The position numbers were made by a program, and so were the translations under genes. A DNA stretch of 64,000 nt, taken from NCBI GenBank assembly GCA_950295325.1, contig OX485806.1, positions 22,070,001-22,134,000 on the forward strand, in the 5' to 3' direction. Below are positions 1 to 12,000 of this stretch, piece by piece (position 1 is the stretch's first letter; each line of letters opens with the position of its first letter). The notes under the pieces are model-generated. The model saw nothing but the letters and a program-made list of their open reading frames with translations. It was not told the DNA's origin and did not search any database. This stretch comes from Polytrichum commune (lineage: Eukaryota; Streptophyta; Polytrichopsida; Polytrichales; Polytrichaceae).

Positions 1-29
1 AGCCCCCTTGCTTGCTTCTTCTCTTCCTC

Positions 30-374
30 GGGGGGGGGGGGGGGGGTAGTCATTGGTTGGAGTAGCAATATACGTGCGAACAAATGATAGGGTATTTAAA
101 AAACATGGGGGCAAAAAATTATAAATGGACTTAAGAGTAATATAGGGTATCAAAAATGGCACTGGACATCTTTAAAGTACTATAGGGTATGGAATAATAA
201 GTAATTTGGAATTATAAGTAATACAAGCCATTTTTCTATTAACCTAAAGTAGAAATTTGCATAATGATAGCATGTGAAAAAAAAAAAAAAAATTGAAAGT
301 AATACCCCCCTTATAAAATAGTGGTTGTTCGCACCTATATCCTTAACTTTTTAACACACTGCCCCCCCCCCCCC
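30..374. mobile_element. MITE-like foldback element bounded by G17 and C13 runs
   Basis: A run of 17 G (30-46) faces a run of 13 C (362-374). About 22 bases inside each run there is a matching inverted motif: ATATACGTGCGAAC at 69-82 and GTTCGCACCTATAT at 327-340. The symmetric spacing supports a non-autonomous element of about 345 bp rather than two independent homopolymers. No ORF lies inside. The target duplication is not clear. Confidence 0.5.
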
Positions 375-690
375 GAGTTCTCTTCTTTGTAGGTCCCCTT
401 GCCTCATCTTGAGAGTGGAGTGTATGAGGTAACTCTATTTAACTTAGTCCCACTTACATAGAACCTATATTTTGTAACCCTTTTGCTTCAACAAGATATT
501 ATAACGAAAAGGAAAGACAAGAAAAGGGAATGTAATTTCTTTTTACCGGCATAAATGCAAGTATGTTAGCTTTATGTTGATTATGGGTAACCATGATGTA
601 GGATAAGGTGTTTTACCTTCCCTTTGGAAGGTGGGCTACGATGTGTAATATAGTTATCATAGTTTAGTTCTTAGCTAGTGAAATTGTTCC
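375..690. other. Spacer with no gene seen
   Basis: I see no coding exon, RNA gene or repeat here that I can support. Confidence 0.5.
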
Positions 691-2400
691 TCGAGTTAAG
701 CAAGGGTGATAGGTGTTTGTTAATTTTCTTGCGTTGAGAACTAGATATGTAAAGTATCGAATGGTGTTTCAGTGTAAGCTTAAACCTGAGGGTTTTAGTG
801 ATGGATTTTGGGATGTTGATGTTGTTGAATCTATTTATGGAGTGTTTGTGAGTGGCTCCTCAAACCCCGACTGCGATAGTTATAATAGGGTTTACTTTCC
901 AACCGTTATTTTGTAGGGTGTACATTAGTGGGTCATACTTGGTGTGTTTGTGTTTGAGGGCTTGTTTTTGGGTATTTGTTGTGACAATATGTGAATTCTA
1001 TAAATTACAGTGTGTAGGAGGGGAAGGGGTTCATTGGCATTTAATTATTGGCTATTGGTGGGTGCTCCTAGGATGGATAGGATGTCCAGTATGAGTTTGG
1101 CTAGGCATGAGCATGGTAATTATATGCATGTGCATTGGAGTATCTAGTTTGGGATTGTGGAGTCACGGTGGCGTGTTATCGTGGGTCCTGCATTGGCTAG
1201 GGTGTATAACCAAGTAAATTTGTTGGCTTGTAGTGTTGTTTGATGATGTGTACAACTGTGTTGTGTATGACAATTTTGAAGCCCTTGAGGTGTTGGTTTT
1301 TGCATGTGGATAGGAGGTGGGGCCATGTATCTCTCTCATTTCTGGGGCATAAGATGTAGTTGGGGTTGGGGGGAGTGATAGGCCATATTTTGATTTTTAT
1401 TCTATTCTATGGGTTCCCATGTATTGTCCATGACGAAATTTGAAGGTTTGTGTGATTTGGGCATATCCTATTCTGAGGGTTCCCATAATAATTGGATAAT
1501 TTGTGGTTAATTTGGTTGTTTGAAAGCCATTTGTACACATATGGGAAATTTTTCTTGGGTGACAGTGGTTTTACGTTTTTGGGTGTGTTTTTTTTTTGGT
1601 TAATGGTTGTATGTAGGTTACATATGGCTCCGTCATGTGTGGTGGTCAAGCAACTTGTCAATTGGTATGCGGCAGTATGGGCTATGTGTATGTGGGGAGT
1701 TGGGAGTGGTTTTGTCCTTGTGTACTCCCTCATTTGCTAGGGCGTATGCTTTCTCATTTATGATGATACATGTGTGTGCTCGGACTTTGTGGATTGAGAT
1801 TTTGTGTGTGGTCTTATATATTTGGTGTATGATTGTGGCCATGAGTAGCTTATATGGGTGGTGATGTTGTGAGGATGGGTGTCTAATTTGGATGTTGATT
1901 AGGACTATTGTGGTTGTTGAGGCTATATGTAAAAATATAGGTGCCGAGGCGGGTGGGTTGTATGGTTTTTATGGCAATTAATGTGGCATATAGTTCGGCT
2001 TGGAGGATGTTTTGATAGTTGGGCAACCTTTTTTATATATGGATATTGTTGTTGGGGTTTATATGCGAGAGCCGGCAGAACTGCCTTCTTTATTCCCTCC
2101 ATAATTTTTGGTGGGGGGGGGGTGAAGTAATAGTTTGTGTATATGCATTGTTATGGGTTAAATTTGAGGGGGGTGGATGCCTTTAGGAGGGGGTGGGGGG
2201 TCACTTATGGGTGCAACTTTCCATGTATGGGAGAGTTTGACATTGTGTGTTGAGGGAATGGGTTGATTTTGGTGGGTCTCTATATGAATGTTGTGTATTC
2301 TTTGTAGAATATTTTAAGGGTTTTGTGGGGTTTGTGAGTATATTGTCGTCAAGGTCTTTGAGGCATGATATTCCAACTAAGAATGGTGATATCAATCTTC
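690..2400. other. Strongly G+T-rich (plus strand) non-coding tract
   Basis: For about 1.7 kb the + strand is built mostly of G and T, with C and A scarce, so the other strand is A+C-rich. Open frames on both strands (for example 1407-1733 minus, 108 codons) are explained by this composition, and I recognise no domain in them. A similar tract lies near 55.2-57.5 kb, and a shorter one in the opposite orientation near 14.2-15.1 kb. It may be a decayed repeat family; no protein evidence for a transposon was found. Confidence 0.4.
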
Positions 2401-5400
2401 CTCTCAATAACTCAATTGAATTCTTATTTGATCAACAATCCTTTGCAAGTGCATTAGAGCCCCCTTTCATCCCTCCTCTACTCTTTGTGAATCCCCCCCT
2501 CCATGCCTTATCCTAGAAATGGATTTTTAGTTAAGTTTAGTTGAGTTAGTTCCTTTTATATGTTATCTTACATGTTATAGTCCGCTTATGCTAAGGGCCA
2601 ATTTAGACTATAGTGAAGAAGGGCACTGGTTAGTCAAGAATTTTAGTTCAAGACAAGGTTATTTGAGGCAATGGTTGGCATGGTGGACAAGAAACTTGAG
2701 GTTGTCTAGGATACATGACCTCCAAAGAACTCCTCTAGCCAAAAATTGTTGCCATGTTGGTAACCATGTCATTTGCATCCATGCTTGAAATTCTCCACAG
2801 GAAAACTCTTGGTTGTATTGTAAACCCCGGCCGGTAAAGAATCCATTTCATAGCCAAACATATTGGTCCATTCCTCTAGAATTCTTGCCTGGTGCACTTC
2901 TTCACCATAGTCTAAACCAACCCTAGTTATAGGCTCAATCAACGAAACAAGTAATGAAGAAAATCAAATCCAAACCATAAGTGGTTCCCAACAATTTCTC
3001 CTTTGACTTACATGTTTGCCCCAAAGCGATAGCCACCTTGACTTCGTTAGAGTTAGGCACAAGTACCCATACACGTTCCCCATCATTGTTTGTGGAGAAA
3101 GTCCCCCAACTTGTGAAGGTCTTAGTGTGGGGGCCACCAATAAATAACAACCCTCTTTGTAAAACGTTCATAAACCTCATAGATAAAGGTCCCCAACAAT
3201 TATTTGGAGATTAAGAATCCTTCACATTGTAGTAACAATCCAAACTGCAAAATTCAACAAAGCAAAGAAAGTGAGAATGCACTAAGCTTAGGGTATCTCA
3301 TGAGATAATTCACAATCCCTCCATATAGGATAATAAGAATGTTGATTACATAGTAGAGCACGAGTGGGTTTCTATTTTTGATCAAATTAAACCCTAACTC
3401 GAGGTTAGGGACTCCAAATCAATCTAGTGAGTCTAAATCAAGACGAATAAGCCACAATCGTGGTTTTATCATCCCCTTGGTAGTAAGGTAGATCAGTCTT
3501 AAGTGGCTTGTTATCTTCTTCGGATCCCTAGATTTGATTGGTATGTGGTTCAATGAGGATCAAAGAGCAAACATCATCATAAATACACATGTTGAAAAGA
3601 GATTGGATCATGTCTTCAAATATCAGTAACTACTCTACACTTAACAATGTACACCATTGGGAGAACCTATGTTTCCATTTAAGGGGGGCATTCACGGTTG
3701 GGGTACTACTTTTGGGTGTCTGACGGTTAAAGGACTAATTTCGATAACTTTACATAGTTGGTGTGCTTAGATTTGTATTGTGGAGCATATTTTGGATCAT
3801 ACCTACATTTAATATTCCATATTGAGCACACCGACAAAGTTAATTTACAAGGAATAGGGTTATCTAAGATATCATTTTGATTCCTTAACGGACATCCATG
3901 GGTGCTGTCAAACTTGTTGACCTTAGGATCAAGGAATGAAAAGGACAACAAAAATTAATTGAAATGATCCCAATTTTTTTCCTCATAATTATTGTTCAAT
4001 TGTGTACCAATAGAACTAAAAAGGTATTGCATACCAATTGTATAGCTTTACATATGACACCAAACATGGCCAACAATACACAATAACATGGCTACATGAA
4101 AAATGAACGTTTAGTATTAGAATTGGACATAAAAAATATATGTATGGACACACGACACTTACGCCAAGGTACTAGGATGGAAAACATGAAATAATTCACC
4201 TTCGATGTACACTTCAATAATGAAATTGCTATTGATGTGGCCCAAACAAGTCATATGACCTCTTTACAAGTCCTATGACCTATCTACTCATTTCATAAAG
4301 GATTTATCTATTATTGGTGACTATTTAATATTAAATAATATATTTCTTGATAAGTCCTATGACCTATCTACTTATCTATTTAAAATTTATTGATCAAATA
4401 ATAATAAATCATAATAAACGCCGAGATCCAATCTATGTTCGGGGAAAACCGACGGCTAGTTCATTATTAGCTGATGGATTTCCCCTCATGGCTGGTCCAA
4501 ATTTCCAGCCATCGGATGGCAATCCGATTGTAATTTCAATCCTCCGGCAATTAGCCGATGGACCATAAAATGTCCCGGAAATGTAGCCGATTCTTCTTGT
4601 GAGTTATTGGATTTCAGCCGGAAGCATCCAGAGCGCTATTTGTTTGGGGCATCTGATGATGCACTCGAGGAAGTACCCTAAACCTTAAACTTTTTGAATT
4701 ATGCAACCTTTCCATGACCAAATCCAATTGCTTCTATGAAGAATTGGGGGACCCTTGGCCTTCAAGCGGTGAAGGCATTGCTAGGTTCAATTTTTGCCAA
4801 GGATATTAACTCTTCAAATTTAAAGTTTTGAACATGCCTTTCTTTTCACTTATTCAAGATTTTGTACTAAGAAATGATTTCTAATAACTTTTCATACATT
4901 TTTTAAACAATTAAGTGCCGATATGAATTCCATTTAATCGGATATTGGCCAATGAAAATATGAAAATATAGGCAATTGGCCAATTGATTTTACAAAGACC
5001 AGCTGTTGCCGATGTAAATTGGGAAAAATCCGACCCTTCGTAGCAACTACCGGCAATTAGCCACTAAGGCTTCAAAAACTTCCCAAACTCTGGATCCAAT
5101 GCGACATAGTCCTTAATTCCTTTGTCCCAAAAGTAATACCCCAATCATGAATGGCCCCTAAGAAATCAACAAACATGCACCTCCGATTACAGTAACTAAA
5201 TCAAGGGAGGTCCGATTTTCAATCCGGTTTTTGCATATGTTTCATCGTAGATTTACAAATGCACACATGGATTTTGTTGTGTAAATTTAACTCGGTAGAA
5301 GTCGGAGAACATGAAAAACGAAACGTATAACACCCACGTACCTTAGGTGTCGTGAATACAAATCCTAAGGCATTTTGATTCATAGCACCGAAAGCTTGTT

Positions 5401-5750
5401 GCATTTAAGACTTTCGCCACAAAATAGTGTTGGGGATGCAGTAGAGGCTCATCCCCAGTGTTAAATGCGCGGCAAAAGGGCCTCCTACCTAAAATGTCTG
5501 TCTACGTGTGCCTGTCAGCCACGTCGCCCACGAAGCCTACCTAGAATGTACCGCTCGCGTACATCCCAGGACACCGCACCGCCGCGACAGGACCGAAGAA
5601 AACCACGATTACACACAAAGACGACTCAACTCCGCCATTACGAACTGTAACCAGTCCCTCACCAACCTCGTAATGAACACAAGCCCCGTAACTGTAAGAA
5701 ATCGTAAAGAAACATGTAAGAAGTATCACGTAAGTTCTTCGCAATGTAAT
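2401..5750. other. Spacer and upstream region of the aspartyl protease gene
   Basis: No coding exon was recognised. Between about 4430 and 5090 there are repeated GCCGAT/ATCGGC-type motifs, and CCGGCAATTAGCC occurs twice (near 4541 and 5050). This suggests a degenerate inverted-repeat element. The last 350 bases become GC-richer and lead into the gene that starts at 6049. Confidence 0.3.
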
Positions 5751-5834
5751 TGGTAAGGAATTGTCGCTTGAAGCTCTGCGTTTCCAGGCTCGGATCCTGC
5801 TGCGTTGTTTCCCCCAACCCGGCCTGGATCCTTG

Positions 5835-5895
5835 GGCCGCGGAATCGCTCCCTTTCTCTTTCTTTTTCTTCTCCTTCTTCTCCGTCTTCTTTATG
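5835..5895 (+). promoter_or_regulatory. Pyrimidine (CT)-rich leader upstream of the aspartyl protease start
   Basis: An almost pure pyrimidine tract of CTT/TCT repeats sits about 150-200 bases before the chosen ATG at 6049. Such Y-patch tracts are common near plant transcription starts and in 5' leaders. The role is inferred from position and composition only. Confidence 0.3.
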
Positions 5896-6048
5896 GGTGT
5901 GCAAATCATCGTTCTGCACGAGCGATTGTGGGGTTAAGAGGGAGCTTTTATGTTTCGAGATGTTTTTTTTCCGTTTTTTTTCTTTTTATTTGTTGTGATG
6001 ATCTTGTGCGGAATTGCATGAATCCGGGGTCGGTAGAGCAACCCTTGG

Positions 6049-9000
6049 ATGGGGAAGAGGAGGATGGGAGAGGGAAGAAGAGCACCAGCAGCAAATCTGA
6101 GCATGGGGATGGGGTTTGGAGAGGTGATGATGACGTTATTGAAATGTGGGATCATGTTCATGTTTCTCGCACAATTGCCAAGCCCCTGTTGCAGCATGGA
6201 GGAGGACGGTTGGAACCCTATTCCCACGAGCGGGTTAAGGGTTCAGTCCGAGTACGGGTCGGCACTTATGCTCCCTTTGTCAGGATCAAAGGCTGAGCAC
6301 CGACACCATCGCCGGAGACGAGGCAGGGAGCTTGTGGCGGATGCTCGGATGACCTTACACGACGATCTCCTCACAAAAGGGTAAACCAAAATATAATGCA
6401 TCATCACCAACTTCTTCAACTTGCTCAGTTTCTTTCTCCGAAATAGGTTAACCTCAGGAACAGCATTCTCCCACAGCAGCATTCATCCAATCATTCCTAC
6501 GTCTGGTCCACTCTGCTGGAGGCAATTCCTTCGTGTTGATGATGAATGCTATGTCTGTCTGCAAGTCCTTGAGGGTTTCGGTAGGATAGAAGATTTTTAT
6601 AATCGAATTTTCTGTCTGCATCAATTTCTTATCCTTCCGTTGGGATGGGGTTTTGATGATTACCTAGGTGGGGGAAGATCAACTTAAAGTCTTCAGGAGT
6701 GCCAACTATGTGAGTTTTGGGCCTTTCGGTACTCGCAACCCCTGCTGTGTGAATTAAATTAAAAATTTCAGGGCCAGCAGCCTGTATTCAAAGCAATTCA
6801 ATTCAGTATGTGGATGACTTGAAAGATTATTGTGAGTTAGTGAATTGTCAGTTGATGCTAGCTTAAAGTACTAATCTGAAGAAAAAGGAGAGGCGGACGA
6901 AGTGCAACATCCACTTGTGTAGAGAGAGTAAAATATTGGGAGCTACCACTACATGTGCTGCCAGCTCGAAACATTTCACAATCAAAATTTGATAATGCTG
7001 GAATTGTGACACTACATAATTATATGTATAGCTGGAACCTACACCCTGTCTCTGCACAGTGACAGCCACCTTCGTCAAATTTACTATCAGAATGACGTGT
7101 TTTAGCTTGATTGGTGATTTGTGTGTGGGATCAGTCATATAGAGAAGAGGTGTTGATGAGAGTTGGACTGATCGGCTGTAGGGGCTGATAAACGACCATG
7201 CCAACCACTTCAAGAGTCTCCATTAATTAGTTGAGGTTATCAGCAAAGTGGTCATGGCAACAGGTTAACTGACATCACTTCACACATTCTCACCAACACA
7301 TGGTTTTCTCGTTGCCATCATCTTACTGTAGCTGACTGTAGCTGACTGTAGCTGATTGTTCATGATTTATTTAATAAGCTCACAAAAGACAAGAAAGATG
7401 GCAATGTATCTGCTTTGATGATTGATTTTATGGACTTTCTGCTGGCAGATACTACACAAGCAGGGTTTTCATTGGGACACCTCCTCAGGAATTTTCACTT
7501 ATTGTGGATACAGGTAGCACTGTTTCATATGTGCCCTGCTCCACCTGCACGCATTGTGGCAGTCATCAGGCAAGTCGATTTGTCCTCCCTTGTAAAGCTC
7601 TGTTACCTTGCAGGCATGGAATGTGAGAACCACTTGGGTATATATAATGAGATTTTAACATGTTTTTATTAGGTATTAATATAATTAGGTAGGGTAAGGG
7701 TTGAGAATATTTTTGGTTTTTCTAAATTATGTGATTCTACACTAGTAACCCTAATTATCATTAAGTTCCCAATTATAAGTGAAGTTCCCAAGTAGTTCCC
7801 ACGTGAAAATGGATGTATTTTAGATGTACATAACATAGATGAAAGGAATTTCAGCATTAACTACCTCTTCAATATGACAAAACGGAGATTCTAAATGTCG
7901 CATTATCGAGTGTCGTAGTTGTATAAAAGAGGGAGTTTTGAACTAAAAAGTTTGGTCTTGCAAAAATGTGTCGTAATATCGAGGGTGTCGTATAAATGAG
8001 CCGTATTAACAAGGTTAGACTGTAGTCTAAATAGTAAGTCAGGTTTACAAAGATTCTCTTAGCTCATCTTGTAATACCCACCAAGTACCAAAATTTGTCT
8101 GGAATTGCAATGTTGACACTGGTTATGTAGGTTGTTTGATACCATTATTGATATTGTGTGTTGATGAAATGCATTCACCTATATACCAGGCTAACATTGG
8201 TTGTAAGCATGTTATGTTGGGAGTGGGCACCAGGGTATGAGGTCACGTGAGATTTTGCATGACATTTCAAGGAAAATTATGATTCAGCAATATTGAAAAG
8301 ATTAGGCTGATAATTGTCATCTGCTCTATATGATGTGTAGGAATTGTAGAATTCTCGAATTTTGAACTCATCAATATGATCGTAATTTTCTCATTGTTGT
8401 GAAATGTAACACAGGACCCTAGATTTAAACCTGATAATTCAAGCTCATACACAGTGGTCGAGTGTGGTTCGGAGGATTGCAAAACAGGGATGTGTGACAG
8501 CAATAATCACCAATGCAGATACGAGAGGAACTACGCGGAGATGAGTTCTAGTAAAGGCATGCTTGGAAAAGATTTAATAGGGTTTGGTCAAGACAGTCAG
8601 CTAGCTCCTCAGGACCTATTATTTGGTTGTGAGACTTTGGAAACTGGAGACCTCTATTTACAGCATGCAGATGGTATTATGGGGCTGGGACGGGGCCCAC
8701 TTAGTATTGTAGACCAGCTTGTAGGCAGTGGAGCAATGGCAGATGCATTTTCGCTTTGTTATGGAGGCATGGATGTGGGTGGTGGTGCAATGATTTTGGG
8801 AGCAATCCCACCCCTTCCAGAGATGGTATTTGCGCCATCAGATCCAAATCGCAGGTACCTCTATATCTACATTTATCAACCCCTAATATCTAGAAAACAT
8901 TTTCTTATTTACACTTGAAAATGAAGTGGGCTTCCTCTAGAACATTGAACTCTTGATTTTTGCTGTGCAACGGGTAGATCTTTGTAGTGATATCTCAAGG

Positions 9001-12000
9001 TTGGCTATGGAAAAATTGTAGTCTCTTTTGAGTGAAGAGAGTGCCAGTTTATAAGTTCCAGTGAATACTATGTTGACAGAAGGGGTCAAAGTATTTTTGA
9101 TCTGATATAGATTTTCTTTTGGTCAGATGTTAAATGGATATGGAGAAGGCTGACGGGCACGTGTAAACACTTGAACACATGGATTTTGATTGAGCAGATG
9201 ACTGAAATTTCTGGAATTGTTTATGCAGCTATTACTACAATCTCAATCTGTCAGAGATTTGGGTGCAAGGAATCCGTTTGGAATTGGACAGTTCTATTTT
9301 CAATGGGAAATTTGGCACTGTTTTGGACAGTGGTACTACGTATGCCTATCTCCCAGATCGAGCCTTTGAAGCCTTTAGAGATGCTGTACGTTTCTCTGTC
9401 ATCTTTTGAATAGAGGTTGTGTAATTTATGTTGTTTGCTCTACCAGGTATCATTGCTGCTTCAATGTTTAGAATGAGAGTTTTGTTTTTTCAGTGAGGAT
9501 TACTTCAGAGACTTTAAAATCAAACTATCTGTAAATAGCATCATATATTTGTTCGCCGATTTTTTTTCATTTTTGGGTTAGGATGTGTAATAAACACTGG
9601 ATGATTGGTTGATTGTGTTTTTATTAATGTAATACATTTCATAACAGTTTGAATTTTGGATGAGAGGTCAGGTTATTAATCAACTTGGTGCACTTCAAGC
9701 TGTGGATGGCCCAGAACCAAGTTATCCTGACATTTGTTATGCTGGTGCTGGAAGGTGCATTACACAACTTTAATAATTCTGGGTCTTTGGACACTAGCCT
9801 ATTTTGATTTGGATACTTCTGATGTCGAACCCTTACTGGTTGTGCATTGGCATTGTTCTTTCTTATAGTGGGAACTTTGACCTTTGTCTTCTGCTTGTTA
9901 TGTTCCAGTGATATAACGCAGCTGGACCAGCATTTTCCTCCTATAGACTTTGTGTTTGGAGAAAACAGCAAAGTGACATTGGCACCCGAAAATTACCTCT
10001 TTAAAGTTCGTCATCTTTCTCAAATTTCTCTGTTTCAAATTTTATTCTTATTTTCTGTCCAATGTCTAGCAGTCACAACTGCCTTTACAGAACTCTAGCG
10101 TTCTTCTTATAATTATTGTCCCTCTCCTGCAGCACACTAAAGTTCCAGGGGCATATTGCTTGGGTTTTTTCAAGAATCAAGATGCTACCACACTTCTTGG
10201 AGGTATCTTCTGGACGTGTGACATTGTTGTACAATTAGCTCCTTTTATGTATGGGCTTTTAAGTGGTGTTTAGTAAAATCAGTGCCCCTTTGATTCTTGT
10301 AGGTTGACTTGACTATTGATGAGGTTTCTATACATACCACAACTCAAAAAACCTCTGGTTGATCACACATGATGTAATGAGCCTTGTCAAACATCAGCTT
10401 CTACTTCTCATCATCTTCAGTGCTGCATTAGGACCTTGAGAGTATTCTGATAGAATTGCTTGCGATGATAGCAAACAAAGATGGGAAAACTTTGATAGAA
10501 TCACTTGCAATTCTAAACCTGTCACAGGAGGTAGTAGTCTTAAAGCTCCCTCTAATTCTTGTGATGCCCATTTCGGAATTACATATAGAATTAGACTAAC
10601 TTAAAGATGAGGAAACACCAAAATTCACGCTGGTGGCAACATTGGAGTCATCTCTCTCTGTGGGTTCTGTATAAAAGAGTGTTAATCATAATCACATGGT
10701 GGGCCTGCAGGGATTGTTGTGCGCAATATGCTTGTAACTTACGACCGATCCAATCATCAGATTGGTTTCCTCAAGACCAATTGCACTGATCTTTGGAGCA
10801 TTTTGCCTGGCAATACTACTGCCATACCTCCTCCTCCTCCTAGCACTCCTGTAAATGAGCAAATTCCTCCCCCTCCACAAGAAATTTCTTCCCCACCACC
10901 AGTTACCTCAAATTTACTGCCAGTACCTGCACCGGCACCATCAACAGAAGGTCTGTTTGTTGCTAGATTGTTTGAAGGCTGGGTTTATACACCACATTAG
11001 TGTTATCCTTAAACTCATCAGGACTTTCTGTCAGGAGTTGGTCCCCTGTGATTTTCCATAGGTTGTTTGGCATACTGTATCAATAATGTGTTACCACTTG
11101 TGAGGCATGCTCAGAGGTAGTCTTTGAAGTTGCATGAAGAGCACCCTATTTTGGTTCATTGAGGGCCAAACTCGTTTTAGCACCACTTGACATGCCAAAA
11201 TGAGTTTGACCCTCAATGATCTGATATAGAAATGCTCTTCATCCAAATCTCCACACTACCTTCAAGCATACATTGACAACTTACCAAACATGGAAGGTGT
11301 TGTATGCAAAATAACAAAAACCTGACCTTAAGTCATGTTGAGTTAGAGGATAACACTATTCTACAGCTTGGAATCAGCAAATGATCAAAATCAATGTTGT
11401 TATCTTGGGATTTGTCTTCTGGATGCTCATGTCTTGTGTTTTCTCATTTTTCTCTTAAGGTAGATCTGTTGTGACTGAGCAAAGTGTGTGTGTTCTTGTG
11501 TAAACAGTTGAGCAGGAATTTGAGAGTATCGAGTTTATGATTGCTTTGGGTGCCAACTATACCACTTTTTTGAATCAGTCTTCCTTATTTTTGTCGAGTA
11601 TTGCAACAGAGCTTGTTGTTTTGCCCTCACAGGTGAGCAACTAAGTACTTCCAACTTCAAAGTACCTTGACTTCTATATACTAAGTACTCTGAGGATATA
11701 GACCTGCATTTGTATGGGGTCTTGATGAATACCACAAGTCCTGCAGTTATATCTGGTTATTCCAGTCAGCTGTAAGTACACTACATATTTTACCTTACGA
11801 CCGAGCTTACTGAAATATTGAAAATAAAAATAACTTGATGAAGTCTGTCTAATGATGGTTTATATGTCTTAGCTGTTGTGCAATCTAACCTCTTGGACTT
11901 GCTTTCTTGCAGGTAAGTATTGAGGAGGTCAAGAAGGTCCAGCAAGATGATAAGCAAGTTGTTGTGCGCTTTAGTATTACTTTGCAACCTCAACATTTTT

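Noticed and set aside
1407-1733. 108-codon minus-strand frame in the G+T-rich tract
   Set aside because: The openness is explained by the strand composition (few A on the plus strand removes stops on some frames). No domain seen.
5541-6296. Overlapping 122- and 163-codon frames before and over the protease start
   Set aside because: They use other frames or strands than the conserved protease exon and come from CT-rich sequence.
11740-11773. Possible 25-base cassette exon in the protease intron (CTGCAG|...|GTAAGT)
   Set aside because: Its length is not a multiple of three, and the flanking exons already join in phase with the family alignment.
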